Below are positions 23,873 to 34,500 of a DNA stretch of 64,000 nucleotides, piece by piece (the stretch's first letter is position 1; each line of letters opens with the position of its first letter). The stretch comes from Xenoacremonium recifei. Lineage: Eukaryota > Ascomycota > Sordariomycetes > Hypocreales > Nectriaceae. Both the position numbers and the translations under genes were made by a program. Where the stretch lies: the NCBI GenBank assembly GCA_012184525.1, contig WOFQ01000006.1, positions 62,001 through 126,000 of the forward strand, read 5' to 3'. The notes under the pieces are model-generated. The model was not told the origin of the DNA. It was given only the letters and a program-made list of their open reading frames with translations, and searched no databases.

Positions 23873-24872
23873 TCAACTAGCACCATTTGCTTGCACCTCT
23901 TCCATTGCTTCCCCCGGATCCTTAACTTCTGCGTCCTTGGTGTCCATCGTGACCTCTGATGCGCTTTCCTCAATATTATGTGCCTCCTTGGGTTCTGAAG
24001 CTTGGTTCGCGTGATTCGTCTCTGTGGCTTCCTTCGAATCGTTCGCATCCTTCATCTCGGTGTCATTGCCCGCCAAAACCTTGGTTCGAGGGACGTATCC
24101 TTCGGGTGCAGCAGAGCCCGGGGTAGCTGCTACGACATTGCCCTTGTCGTCAACAAACTCGAAGTTGTATCGACTCAACAGATGGGGAATGGCAGAAAGT
24201 TGTGGTCCGTAACGTGCGGTGTTATCGTAGAGCTCGAAGAGGGGAACGGCAAGGAGTTTCATGTTCTTTGGAACGCTGAGAACCTCTGCAACAAGTTAGC
24301 TGAAGCCGGAGACACGCGCCTAGGGGGAACGGACTTGTCTTGGGTAGTTGGATAAAGTATAGCTTTTTGCACTCCTTTGGTCTGGTAACATGGGCAGGTA
24401 TGAATGGATACATGAAGGTCTCGAAGTTTGGCCGCCACCATTGGGCCAGGCAGTCTCCAATGGTCCAATCCCCTGCCTCCTCGCCCTCGCCCAAGCGGCC
24501 AACAGGAGCTAACCTCTCGTCCAGACGTGACTTGAAACCTTCGATCTCATCGTCTTCTGGGCGCAGATAATCCCCAGGAAGCTTGAAGAAGGCGTTTGCG
24601 ATCTGGAGCATCAGAATGTGTGGGTGGTTGTGCTCGTGGCAGACGAGGATGCCTTCGCAGGTCCGGCGCATTCCATGCTCTGTGTAGTGCTCCTCCAGCC
24701 GCTTCAACCGCGCGATGACGGACGGATCTTCCTCTGGTTGGGTCTCTTTAACGCCAAACGTGTAGTTAGACAGAGGGTAGAGCGTGACTTTTTCGGGCTG
24801 GTTGCCGTTGAAGGGCAGCGGGATGATGGGCGGTTGGCGCGACTGCAGCGCGGAGGGAACGACGGTCGTCAT
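23873..24872 (-). CDS. Cleavage factor Im 25 kDa subunit (NUDT21/CPSF5-like)
   Basis: Nudix-fold protein that binds UGUA elements upstream of poly(A) sites and governs 3' end choice. Exons 24872-24335 and 24285-23873 give 316 residues. Diagnostic blocks: LYPLSNYTFGVKE, RRTCEGILVCHEHNHPHIL, FFKLPGDYLRP, GDCLAQWWRPNFETFMYPF, and PKNMKLLAVPLFELYDN with LPHLL-type LSRYNFEF after it. The junction QLPKT|KVLSVPKN uses a GTCCGT donor and TTGCAG acceptor and reproduces the family alignment without gap. Human CFIm25 is 227 residues; the extra part here is an acidic Glu/Asn/Lys-rich tail of about 75 residues with repeated EAxE/EPKEAHN elements. Budding yeast lacks this subunit, so its presence fits a filamentous ascomycete. 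Confidence 0.95.
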
Positions 24873-27013
24873 TGTGGGCGTGGCAGGGCCGCAGCCGCAG
24901 AGAGGAAGAGGGTTTGCTGATAGTTAGACTCGGAAGAATATGCCCGTAATTATAGGAGGGCGAAAGCTCTTAGAGTAAGCAACTAGTTGTTTTGAAGCAA
25001 ATGCGAACTGCAACACTGGGATGAGGTTCTGGGGGCTGGACGACAATTTGCGGCAGAATGGACTTGGAGGACCAATTAGGAAGGCGGTGAGGTCGCATAA
25101 AGCTCCATTGTGTTGTGAAAGCGGCGAAACGGAGAGAGCCAATTCAGCCATGCCTTCCATGACGAAAAGAGTACGATGCAAGACGTACAATACGGAATCT
25201 GCGATCAAATAAAATTCGAGATGGGAAAGTTGATATCCAGGCCAGTGGTCTTACAATGCCAATGGAGCCCAATCCAATTGAATGATACTGGAGTCCTCGT
25301 TCGCCGACTCCGGCCAAACAATGATAGAAAAGACAATAGCGGAGTCGCTCGCTAGTCTTGGATATTATCACGCCAAACTTGAGTATGCACCACCACTGAA
25401 CTCCCTAGGTAAAACCCTCAAGCTTCAATATAAATGTAGAAATAATTGAGAGTTATGATTTGGATTTCACCGGGTTAGGGATTAGACTGCGGTTGGGTAT
25501 TAAGATGTAAGGTAGGCAGTTAGGGATATAGATGTGAATAGAGATTGGGGTCGTTAGGGATTGAGATTTGGTTATGGTGTGTTAGTGCTGAGAAAGGCAG
25601 ATGAGGATTAGCTTTGTGCATGCTCAAGTTTTGCATGTAGATATTTCCATATACCTCTACACCGCTATGAGCAGCGAGTAATTCGACGGAACCTGCGGCC
25701 GCTGAGAGCTGCAGCTTACTGATACGGACGGACTCTGGCCGGTGCGCGGCTGGCTGATGGTGGTTGGTGCCTGGCTGGGATCTCATGACCAGCCCAGCAG
25801 CGTGCCACATGCAGACCCCTCACGAGGCTTGCGACAAGAGCTGCAGATCCATCCATCGCGTCCAACCAATTGGGCACGGCAAAGGCGGGGGGACTGGAGG
25901 AGAGCTCATCATTGTTGCCGTCGATAGTTGAGCGCCATGTCTCAGAGACTGTTGGGTGAAGGCATTGTTGGGCAGCGCTGGCAACTGTATAAGAGAGCTC
26001 GAGAGCAGACACAAGAGCTTCCCATCCATCTGGACCTCTACTCTGTACAGCTTCCCGCCGGGATACAGCTGCCCGCCCTGCAGACAACCTGCCCTAACCC
26101 AACGGTGCCGCCGCCGCCGAGCCTCCTCCCAGGACAGCGATGATCAGCGACTCACAGGCAGCTTGTGAGCCCACCCCCACCTTCTGGCTCCTCGTGGCCG
26201 TGGAGAGCCCTGGCCGCTTCCGACTGGAGTTCAAGCGAGCCTCTTGTCGCCCTCTGAGGTCAGACGGAGTGTGGATGGATGGGATGGGATGGGATGTGCT
26301 CAATCGAGATCGCGGCAGCCAGATCTGAAAGATGATACTCTGTCAAGTCAATTTCGACGGCGATGTCGGGACGTTGACGTGTGTTCGTAACTCGAAGGGA
26401 AGCGAATAGATCCGGTCTGGACTCAGCGCCGCAACCGGGCCAGTTTCCCCTCCTTAGTCTATTGCTAGGGCGGGCCTGCGCGGCTGTTGCTGTAGGTTAG
26501 GTTGCGTCGAGGATGCGCCGTGCATATGCAGCCAGCAGCATTGAGGTGAGGAGCTCACATACATAGGGCTTGCACTGTAGTTAGTGGGTTTCCTCAACCG
26601 TGCATTCAGTCATTCATTCAATCGTTCACTCACTTCCCGAGTCCAGTCGAGTTGACTTCAATTAGTCGGTTCGGTGGCTAGTCGGAGCCCAGGGCAGGCC
26701 GCTAGTACCCGCAGCACAGCACAGGCAGCGAGCGCTATCAAGCAAAATCCTCCTTCGCTTGTTGCCATCTATCACGCGCGCGCGCAGTCAGTCAGTCAGT
26801 CATTCGCTTTTTGCTTTTGAGCCTGGCTTCCCGCTTCTAACCAGCCAACCCTCCCTCCCTCCAATCCATCCCTCCCTCCCTCGCCCGAGACACCCCCGAG
26901 CCCACCCAGTTTGCGTCATGCGCATACCGAGCTCGCTGCCATTGTCCAGTCCGCTTTCAGGAACCGCCCGAGAAGGTCGTCGCTAAGGGGAGTTCGGTTC
27001 TGGGCGAAGGGCA
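24873..27013. other. Intergenic region with low-complexity leader
   Basis: No supported gene in 2.1 kb. The left part contains the promoter of the cleavage-factor gene. Three TTAGGG hexamers occur at 25475-25559. From about 26580 to 27013 the plus strand is rich in simple motifs (TCAT/CAGT repeats near 26600 and 26788, CCCTCC repeats near 26850-26880), typical of a pyrimidine-rich 5' leader for the downstream gene. Confidence 0.5.
25475..25559 (+). repeat. Three dispersed TTAGGG hexamers
   Basis: TTAGGG at 25475-25480, 25520-25525 and 25554-25559, each followed by AT and spaced 45 and 34 bp. This is the fungal telomere unit, but not in tandem. It could be a degenerate minisatellite or binding sites for Tbf1-like factors. 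Confidence 0.55.
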
Positions 27014-29023
27014 ATGGACGACCACCTCGTTGAGAGCCTCCGCCAGCGCCTGGGCGACCTCGAGCGCAAGGTTCAGACCTATCGTCACGACCTGGCCGTC
27101 GACTTCCAGCGCCATTGCCAGGACGTGCTGCGCGACGTGCCGCCCGTCGTCGCCCACAGCGTGCGGCGATCGCTTCTCGAGGCCCTGCCCGCCGACTATC
27201 CACTGCTTGCCCAGGCCGTCCGTCTTGATCGTCTCGAACTGGATCACGCTGACTCACGATCCGTCGCTCCCCCCGGATCGGGCCAACGCCACCTCCTCTC
27301 CAGCTCCCCGCCGCCGACGAGTGCCTTGCCCGCCGGATCGGCAGAAGCAGCAGCCGCCGCCCTGGATCCTCCCGACAGCCCCCGCGAGCGCGAGCGAGAA
27401 AAGGAGCTTCAGGGTCTCTTCACCCCGAGTTACTTGCCCCTGTTGGAGAGCTCTCCTCAGCCACCTAGGGCTCAGCCGGTTGCTGCAGCTCCATCTTCCT
27501 CTACTACCTCTACCTCTCCCGCTGCCTCTCCTGCTACCAATCCTCTTGTCACTGCTCCTCCCCCTCAATCCCCTCCTGACGACGACGCCATGCTGCTGCC
27601 TGATCGAGGCATCACGGCAGTCAGCCAAGGCGGCCTCATGGACAGCCAGGTTGTCGCTGAGGCGCAGGCCTTTCTGCCTGCCACGCCTCAATCACCCACG
27701 CCGTCTCGCCCGGGCCATGTAAGACGGTCAACCGACGACACAAACTCGTCTGTTCTCTCAGATCGAAGCGAAGTCAAGACTCCCCGGAGCGCATTGCGGC
27801 GGTCCTCCAGCTCCTCAAAACCCCCGCAGAGTCCACGACGTGTGCGGTTCGAGTTCATGGGAGCTGAAGTGTTACCGACAGCCTCACCTCAGCCTACTGA
27901 CTACATGGCTCAACGCTCGTCTTCGCCAGACGATGCAGCTGACGCAATCAGCTCCGACTCCATACTGGGCGTTGGAGACGAGCAGGAGTTCGTTCCTCCC
28001 CGAAAGATATCATCTTCCGAAGCATTACGGGCACTATCAAGAGCACCTTTGGACGAGGGCACTATCTGGACCGTGGTGAACGCGAACCCTGATGAAATAT
28101 TGGTGGAGCAAGAAGACCTGCCACCAAATTCAAACTCGCACCTTTCACCTATACGACAAGGCTTGGACACGTTACCTGCCGCACCGGATCCCCCTTCGTC
28201 GACGCCAATACCCATGCCAATTCGGAGCAGCCCGAGGTTAGGAAGTCTGAGCGAGGAGCCGGAAGAAGAGGAAGAGGCAGAGAAGCAAGAGGCCCGTGAA
28301 AGTGACGATTCTTCGGACGAGGAGTTTCTATCAATGGGCAAATCAAAGCAACCTAACAACAGGAAAACATCACCGTCGATATCCCCGCCGAAGGAACCGA
28401 CAAAGACGACCTCTTCGCCGCCCTCCACGCCCACTCTCAAATCGGCGTTGAAGTCCAAGGTGGCCGAAGCGCGGCAGGTGTCTTTCGACGATCATGATTC
28501 AGACGAAGACGACATGTTTCACTTTGAGACCGGGACTTCATCAGGGACCTCGAAACCACGACCAAAACACTTGGTCCTAAAGGAAGAGGAGGAGGTGGAT
28601 GAGGTGGAAGACGAGTCTGTACCGTCAACCAAGAACCCCGAAACCAACCAAGCTCTCTACGCCACGTCACCTGCCGTGCCAATCTCAAGGCCATCAGCCA
28701 TGTCCGGTCCCACGACTCCGACGAGCGCCCGATTCCAAGCTGGCTCGCTCGGCTCCTACAAGGGCCGGCCAGTCATCATGCCCGTGGTGCGCGATCCCGA
28801 GATCCACGCCCAGGCCGCCTCGCTCGGCCAATTTAACACGTTCGTCGGGGGCCTGGACGGGAGCAGCGGCATGGACGAGGGGGATCTGAACAGCTTCCGC
28901 GCGAGCTTCGCCGACTCGAGCTTCACGGGCGCGCCGCGCAGCTTCACGGAGCGGTTCATGATGGAGGAGGCGCAGGCGCGCAACAACAATAACAACAACA
29001 ACCACCACGACGCCCAGCCATAA
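27014..29023 (+). CDS. Conserved-looking fungal protein of unknown function, Ser/Pro-rich
   Basis: A single 669-residue frame without introns. The first 75 residues (MDDHLVESLRQRLGDLERKV onward) are predicted helical with heptad-like leucines, suggesting a coiled coil. The middle is disordered: Ser/Pro-rich runs, SPRRVRFEFMG, acidic patches (EEPEEEEEAEKQE), and short RQVSFDDHDSDEDDMFHFE-like motifs that could be phosphorylated. The last 100 residues are more ordered and hydrophobic, including GSYKGRPVIMPVVRDPEIHA, LGQFNTFVGGLDG and SFTERFMMEEA, ending in an Asn/His run. I do not recognise a named family. No signal peptide or membrane segment. The long uninterrupted frame and composition support a real gene. 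Confidence 0.75.
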   Translation: MDDHLVESLRQRLGDLERKVQTYRHDLAVDFQRHCQDVLRDVPPVVAHSVRRSLLEALPADYPLLAQAVRLDRLELDHADSRSVAPPGSGQRHLLSSSPPPTSALPAGSAEAAAAALDPPDSPREREREKELQGLFTPSYLPLLESSPQPPRAQPVAAAPSSSTTSTSPAASPATNPLVTAPPPQSPPDDDAMLLPDRGITAVSQGGLMDSQVVAEAQAFLPATPQSPTPSRPGHVRRSTDDTNSSVLSDRSEVKTPRSALRRSSSSSKPPQSPRRVRFEFMGAEVLPTASPQPTDYMAQRSSSPDDAADAISSDSILGVGDEQEFVPPRKISSSEALRALSRAPLDEGTIWTVVNANPDEILVEQEDLPPNSNSHLSPIRQGLDTLPAAPDPPSSTPIPMPIRSSPRLGSLSEEPEEEEEAEKQEARESDDSSDEEFLSMGKSKQPNNRKTSPSISPPKEPTKTTSSPPSTPTLKSALKSKVAEARQVSFDDHDSDEDDMFHFETGTSSGTSKPRPKHLVLKEEEEVDEVEDESVPSTKNPETNQALYATSPAVPISRPSAMSGPTTPTSARFQAGSLGSYKGRPVIMPVVRDPEIHAQAASLGQFNTFVGGLDGSSGMDEGDLNSFRASFADSSFTGAPRSFTERFMMEEAQARNNNNNNNHHDAQP

Positions 29024-29615
29024 TACCAACGGCTTCGGGCCCTGTTTATATATATCTCTTTCGATTCCTGTTCTGGGCGTTTATTCATCGGCGGGGTGGC
29101 CTCTCGGCGGCATACAGGCCAGCAGGCCGGGGGATGTAGGCTAACAACATATGGTGAAGGCGTTGAACGACTGCGGCGGCACGGCATCAATCAATCAAAT
29201 CTATCAATCAATGTTATATACACTAGGTCTAGGTACTTATACACACCGGCGGCGGAGGGGCTTCGGGTTGGGCGGGTGGTTTCATCTGGTGCATCATCAC
29301 TGGCGGGGATCTTGTGGTTGGATCGGACATCTAGCTACGGATAGCAGCATATCGCACAATAATGTATGTGCTGGGCAATTATCCGCACTTCTTGTATGAT
29401 ATCGTGGTGTCTATCTGCGTTTTGCGGCTCAGCATGTGTGTGGATAATCGCCGATGTTCTCATTGGGCGGGTGGAGTTCTGGTGGTGTGGCGACTCTCCC
29501 GCCGGGGCTAGCGCAGCATCGATCTTCAGACATCACCTCACCTCTGCTTTCCGGCTCACCGCGGATCTTACAAACCTGCAACACCTCCCAATTGCCACGC
29601 CTCCAACCCTTCAAA
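29024..29615. other. Intergenic: 3' region and PET100 promoter
   Basis: 592 bp, moderately AT-rich around 29180-29400, with no coding signal. Expected to contain the poly(A) site of the unknown gene and the promoter of PET100. Confidence 0.5.
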
Positions 29616-29939
29616 ATGGGCGGTCTCAACCTCGAAGCCTTCAAGGTACATCTCCTTCTCCTACTCCCCCGGTCACCGCAGCGCTGACCCGTCCAGTTCG
29701 GCATGTATGTCATGTTCCCCATCGGCATCATGTACTACTTCGGCACGAACCTCGACAACCGCTTCGCCGTGCCGGGCTTCTGGCCCAAGCCTGAGGAGTG
29801 CAACAAGGTGCCGCGCGATCGCGAGGAGGTCGTCGCCGAGTACGAGCGCATCGTGGCGCGTCAGAAGCTGCGCCAGGCTAAGATGTTGGAGGAGGAGCGG
29901 AAGCGTGCTGCTGAGGAGCCGCAATTGCACGAGTCTTGA
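29616..29939 (+). CDS. PET100: Cytochrome c oxidase assembly protein Pet100
   Basis: Inner-membrane chaperone for complex IV assembly. Exons 29616-29645 and 29697-29939 give 90 residues. It starts MGGLNLEAFK, followed directly by FGMYVMFPIGIMYYFGTNLD: the family signature of MGGPNLExFKFGxY, a single membrane segment and a Tyr-Phe-Gly end. The C-terminal half is a charged helix (EEVVAEYERIVARQKLRQAK). The first exon codes just ten residues, so it is easily missed; the donor is GTACAT and the acceptor GTCCAG. It converges on the TACO1-like gene with 177 bp between stops. Confidence 0.93.
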
Positions 29940-30116
29940 GCTGGAGGGTTTGCGGACGATATTGTTGTATAATACCTGTGCGGTCGAGGGGCTGCTTCAT
30001 GATGTATCACATACCGGCGGGCGTTTGGGATGGGTATCTTGAAAAAAAATTGGCTTCTCAACTCTGGGAGATGATATTGTACAAAATTGATACACAATGG
30101 TGGTATACATCTATGT

Positions 30117-31140
30117 TCATACATCGAGGTTCCGGTCCAGTCTCTCCCATTCCTCGTCCGATATTGAGTCTCCCTTCTGGATGTTGGAGTATAGCGCCTT
30201 GACCTCGGGACACTCTTTCAAGCTGGCGAAGAGCGCATCCAGGGACTCAACCAGCGTCGCCGAGTCGACCGTGACCTTGGTGTCCTCGTTCGGCGCCCAT
30301 ACAATATCCGAGTCGAGGACTTCGAGGTCGAACTTTTTGGAGAGCGCCTCAGTAATGGCCATCAGCTGACTCGTCTGCGTCCACGCCTGGAAGTTCCCAT
30401 CCGGCAGTTCTTCCACGTCCTCCATGCCTTCGTGCTCAATGGCCTCATCCAGCACATCTGATAGTGTTGGGCCACCCTCTTTTGCCTTGAAAACCGCCCG
30501 ACCACGTTTCGTGAAGTAGAATGCCGTCGAGCCGGAAACCGCACCGCCCTTCTTCGTCGCGAGTCGCAGGTCCTGTAGGGTTCGTGTCTTGCTGTCTGTT
30601 TCGATGTCGGCAATGAGGGCGACGTCGGGTGGCATAAGCGCCTCGAAGGACATGACTTCGAGCTGTGCGCCGGTTGCTGAGCGGCCCTGGCCTCGGGCAA
30701 TGGCAGCCTCGATTAGGTTCTTGGGGATGCTGGCTATGGAGGCATGTTTAGCAGTTGAATTTAAGCGTAATCACGATAGACTAGTACCCTTTGTAGCTGC
30801 TGTGATGGCATTCACGAGCTGGGGATTGAACTTCAGATCATCACCGTACACTACAGCACCGTCAGACCAGATTTGAAGTCGGGCATGTCTGCGCTGACAT
30901 ACTCCGGGAATACATGGCTATGAGCTTGGTGAACTGCGCCCGCTCGGTCATCTTCTTCTTGTCCGTGACCGCCTTTATGTGCTTCGTCTTGGACCATTTG
31001 TTGTGCCCAGCCCACCGGGACGGGGTCGTCGCAATTGATCTCGAGCATTGTCGGCATATGGTTGAGGAAGACGGCGGTAGAACGGAGACGATGGCGCTGG
31101 ACTTGCCGAGGAGTGGGCGCAAAGCCCTGCGGGCGGACAT
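30117..31140 (-). CDS. TACO1/YebC-family mitochondrial translational activator
   Basis: Mitochondrial member of the YebC family; in animals TACO1 activates COX1 translation. Exons 31140-30903, 30850-30788, 30733-30117 give 305 residues. An Arg/Ser-rich presequence (SARRALRPLLG to SIATTPSRW) precedes the family start AGHNKWSKTKHIKAVTD. The KKMTERAQFTKLIAMYSR block is followed by MYGDDLKFNPQLVNAITAA from the small second exon, then SIPKNLIEAAIARGQG, as in all YebC proteins. An ATG at 31182 would add 14 residues; 31140 gives the better presequence. It is divergent from the Laa1-like gene. Like its neighbour PET100, it probably serves cytochrome oxidase biogenesis. Confidence 0.93.
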
Positions 31141-31583
31141 GGCGTCGCGGAGAAAGGATGAAAGAAAGATGGTTATATACACTTCATTCTCAATGCAACC
31201 AATTAGTCTCGAGGGCTTTCAACAACTCGACAACTCGCGCTGTCGTCGACTTGGATGTGAGCTCAAGCTGGGGATGAAAGGCGTCGGGTTAAAGATCTTC
31301 CCCTGGCTTCGGACCGCTGCAGTGGCTCCCGCCCCCTAGGGCTGATTGGCTGGAGCTCTAATTTATGCCCTGGAACATGTGGCATGGCACCTGTAACGGA
31401 AAGCGCCAGGGTCCCTTACAGAGTACCTACCTGGAACGTCATGGCCTGAACATCGCCAGCTCACCAGATCAACTCGAATATCTGCCTTCCAGCACGAAAC
31501 CCCCCTCTGGACTCGCCAGACTCTCAACACCACACAACCCGAGCCGGGCATCTTCGACGACGACGTCCCCTCCCGCGCGCGCC
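31141..31583. promoter_or_regulatory. Shared divergent promoter, TACO1-like / Laa1-like
   Basis: 443 bp separate the two divergent starts. The plus-strand frame is open from 31365, but that extension (MPWNMWHGTC onward) looks like translated leader rather than protein. Confidence 0.55.
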
Positions 31584-34500
31584 ATGTCGGACCCCGAAGC
31601 TCCCGCCCGCGCCGCCGCCGCCGCCGCCGCCGTTGCGAACGTCGAGGACCCGGCCCCTGTCGACAAAGCAGCTTCTCCTTCAGCCACCGCAAACCCCGAA
31701 CTCGATCTCGCAAAGCTCCAATCGCTTCCCGCCGAGCAGCAGGAGCTCTTCCTGCTGACCTTCGTGTCCAGCCTCAGCAAGCACGTGCTGCAGCTTGCCG
31801 CCGACGACTGCACCGCCCAGCAGTTCTACCTCAAAAAGGAGATCTTCCAGATCATCAATCTGGCCTCTCCGCCGCCGTCCCGTGTCGTGCGCAACAACCT
31901 GGGGAAATGCCTGGCGCACATTTTTGGACGGGGCGATCGCAAGCTGCTCTTCGAGACGGTCAACGATTTGGTCGCTATTATATCCGGCGGGAAGTCGAAG
32001 ACAGACGGGGAGATCAGGGTCAAACATGCTGCGGTGACTTGTCTGGGCGATGTGTTTGGTGCTGCGGGAGACAGCTGTATTGGGCTGCACCAGCTGTCCT
32101 GCTCGACCCTGATTAAGGTCTTGAAGTCTTCGACGAATAATGCTGGTCTTCGAGCTGCCGTTTTGACTGCGCTGGCAAAGATCGTGGGCATGGTCGAGGG
32201 AAGTCTGGACGAGTCGATTGCGCGAGACATCTGGAAGCAAGGCCGGAATCATGTCTCCTCAGACAAGGCATCTCTCGTCGTCCTGTCATCATGTCGCTGT
32301 CTAAAGGCGCTCTTCAAACACACCATCTACTTCCTCAACTCTAGCGACTTCGACAAGCTCGAATCCGCAATATTCAAGGCATTCGACTCCTCCTCAGTCC
32401 AGGTCCGGAAAGCTGCCGCAGACTGTTTCGCCGAAGCGCTCGTACGGGGCCACTCCGAGACCGGCATCATGACCAAGAAGCCCAAATTAAAAGCGTTGAA
32501 GCGCGCATCAACTCATCCGGCTGTTAACAGCATTGCTGGTGACGATGACGAGCTCCCACCGCGTTCAGAGAGCCCCGCGCCGTCGGGGAAGCGAAAGGAA
32601 GCCCTGGCTCTGTCCCTTGCAGATATGCTGAAGCTTCTGGCCGGCCAGTATGTTAGACCAGCGACCTCGAATAGATCTCGAGCGGCCATAGGGGTCTGCT
32701 ACGGCAAGCTCTTCCGTCGACTCGGGGAGAAACTGATAGAGACCAACTATCTCAAGATCGTCGAGTCCTTCACCATCGATGTGCTCGGACAACCGACCAT
32801 CGTCAACAACCGTTACCGACTATTGATCTCGAGGAAGATCGTCGACACACTCGTCCAGGAGGTCCTTGGACGGAAGATCCTGGGAGAATCCGGCCAAATC
32901 GCTGCGGCCAAGTCCCTGATCAACAACACCTTGAAGAACTACCCACAAGCTCTGACCGAGCGACCTGAGCCTTCAAAGCAGACTCTCATCACCACCCTCA
33001 GCGCTGTTGCTTCACTTATTGAATCACTGGGCTCTGCCGCCAACACCTTCGCGGATTCATGCCGAGACGGACTCTTGCAGGTCCTCCAGCACCCCAGCTA
33101 TACCGTCCAGGTCTTCGCCTCACACTGCATGAAGACATTCGTTCTCGCATGCCCCCAACAACTCCTTCCCTGCCTCTCCGTCTGCATGAACAGCCTCAAC
33201 CGAGAGCTGTCCTTGCTCGGTGGCCAACGAAGTTCGCCCCGACGGTGTATCGGTTTCGCCCACGGGCTGGCTACAACGTTGAGCGCCAGTCCCATGCGGC
33301 CCCTTTACGGCTCCGTCGACATCAACAGCCGGGTGCTGACCATGGCGACTAATCTGCTGAAGTCTAGCAGCAAGTCGGAGCTGCGCGTTTCGAGCACGCA
33401 AATACAGGCTGCTTGGATTCTCATCGGGGGTCTCATGTCTCTCGGGCCCAACTTTGTTAAGATCCATCTCTCGCAACTCCTCCTTCTTTGGAAGAACGCC
33501 CTACCCAAACCACTAGCCAAAGACAACACATCTGCGAGAAGCTTGCTCGAGGCTTCGTTCTTGACCCACGTCAGGGAGTGCGCTCTGGGCTCCATCCTGG
33601 CTTTCCTCGAATTCAACAGCCGCCTCCTTACTGTGGATGTGTCCAAGAGGATCGCGACCATGCTCCAAAGCACCACGGCGTTCCTCCGGACCTTGCCCTC
33701 GAAAAAGATCACTGACGACATCTCTCAACGCCTGACTCCTGCGCTGCAACTCCAGGACTTGGTCACGATGGTCCAGCGCCGAGTCCTGCAATGTTACGTG
33801 AAGCTCGTCAACATCAGCCCTGCCGGCGGAAGCGAAGCCCTCCTACAATCCAACCTTCTCACCCTCGCTATCTCTCTCTTCGCAGACCCTGAGAACTACT
33901 CGCAAAGCTCCTTGAGCGCCTCCATCGCAAACGCCGCCGCCACATTCGAGTCCGTCTGGGACGTAGGGGACAACTCTGGCTTCGGCATCACTGGTCTCGT
34001 GGCAGGCTCGCGTGTTAAGAGTCTCCCCGTCGAGCAGGAGAATGCCTACGAGGACGCCCCTGAAGACGACAATTACGAAGACACCATCAACAATCTCCTA
34101 GAATCTCCTATCTGTGGCAGCTTGGAGCATGACGCCTCCGTGCTCTACATCGGAAACATGGACACCGACGACAGTGCTCCAGATCCCCCTGCCACAGAAG
34201 TCATCAACACGGCCATCCGCCTCTTTGCCTTTGCATTCCCCCTCACTCCCGCAAAGGTCCAAGAGAGCATCCTCGAACAAATCCGCACCTTCGCATCAGC
34301 CGGCTCTCTCCAGCGCGACCCTGGCCGCAAAGCCGCCCTCAACGTCAACCTCGCAGCAGCAATCCTCGCCACGATGCGCGTCGCCGTCAAAGAAACACCT
34401 TCCCCTGCGGGAGACATCTCGAACCACGCGGTGGAACTCCTCCTGCAGGACATCGTGCGTGACTTCGTCCTGGATCCGGACCAGCACGTGAGAAGTCTCG

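Noticed and set aside
31365..31583. 73-codon N-terminal extension of the Laa1-like protein
   Set aside because: Trp/His/Cys-containing start unlike the family and close to the divergent TACO1 start; more likely leader.
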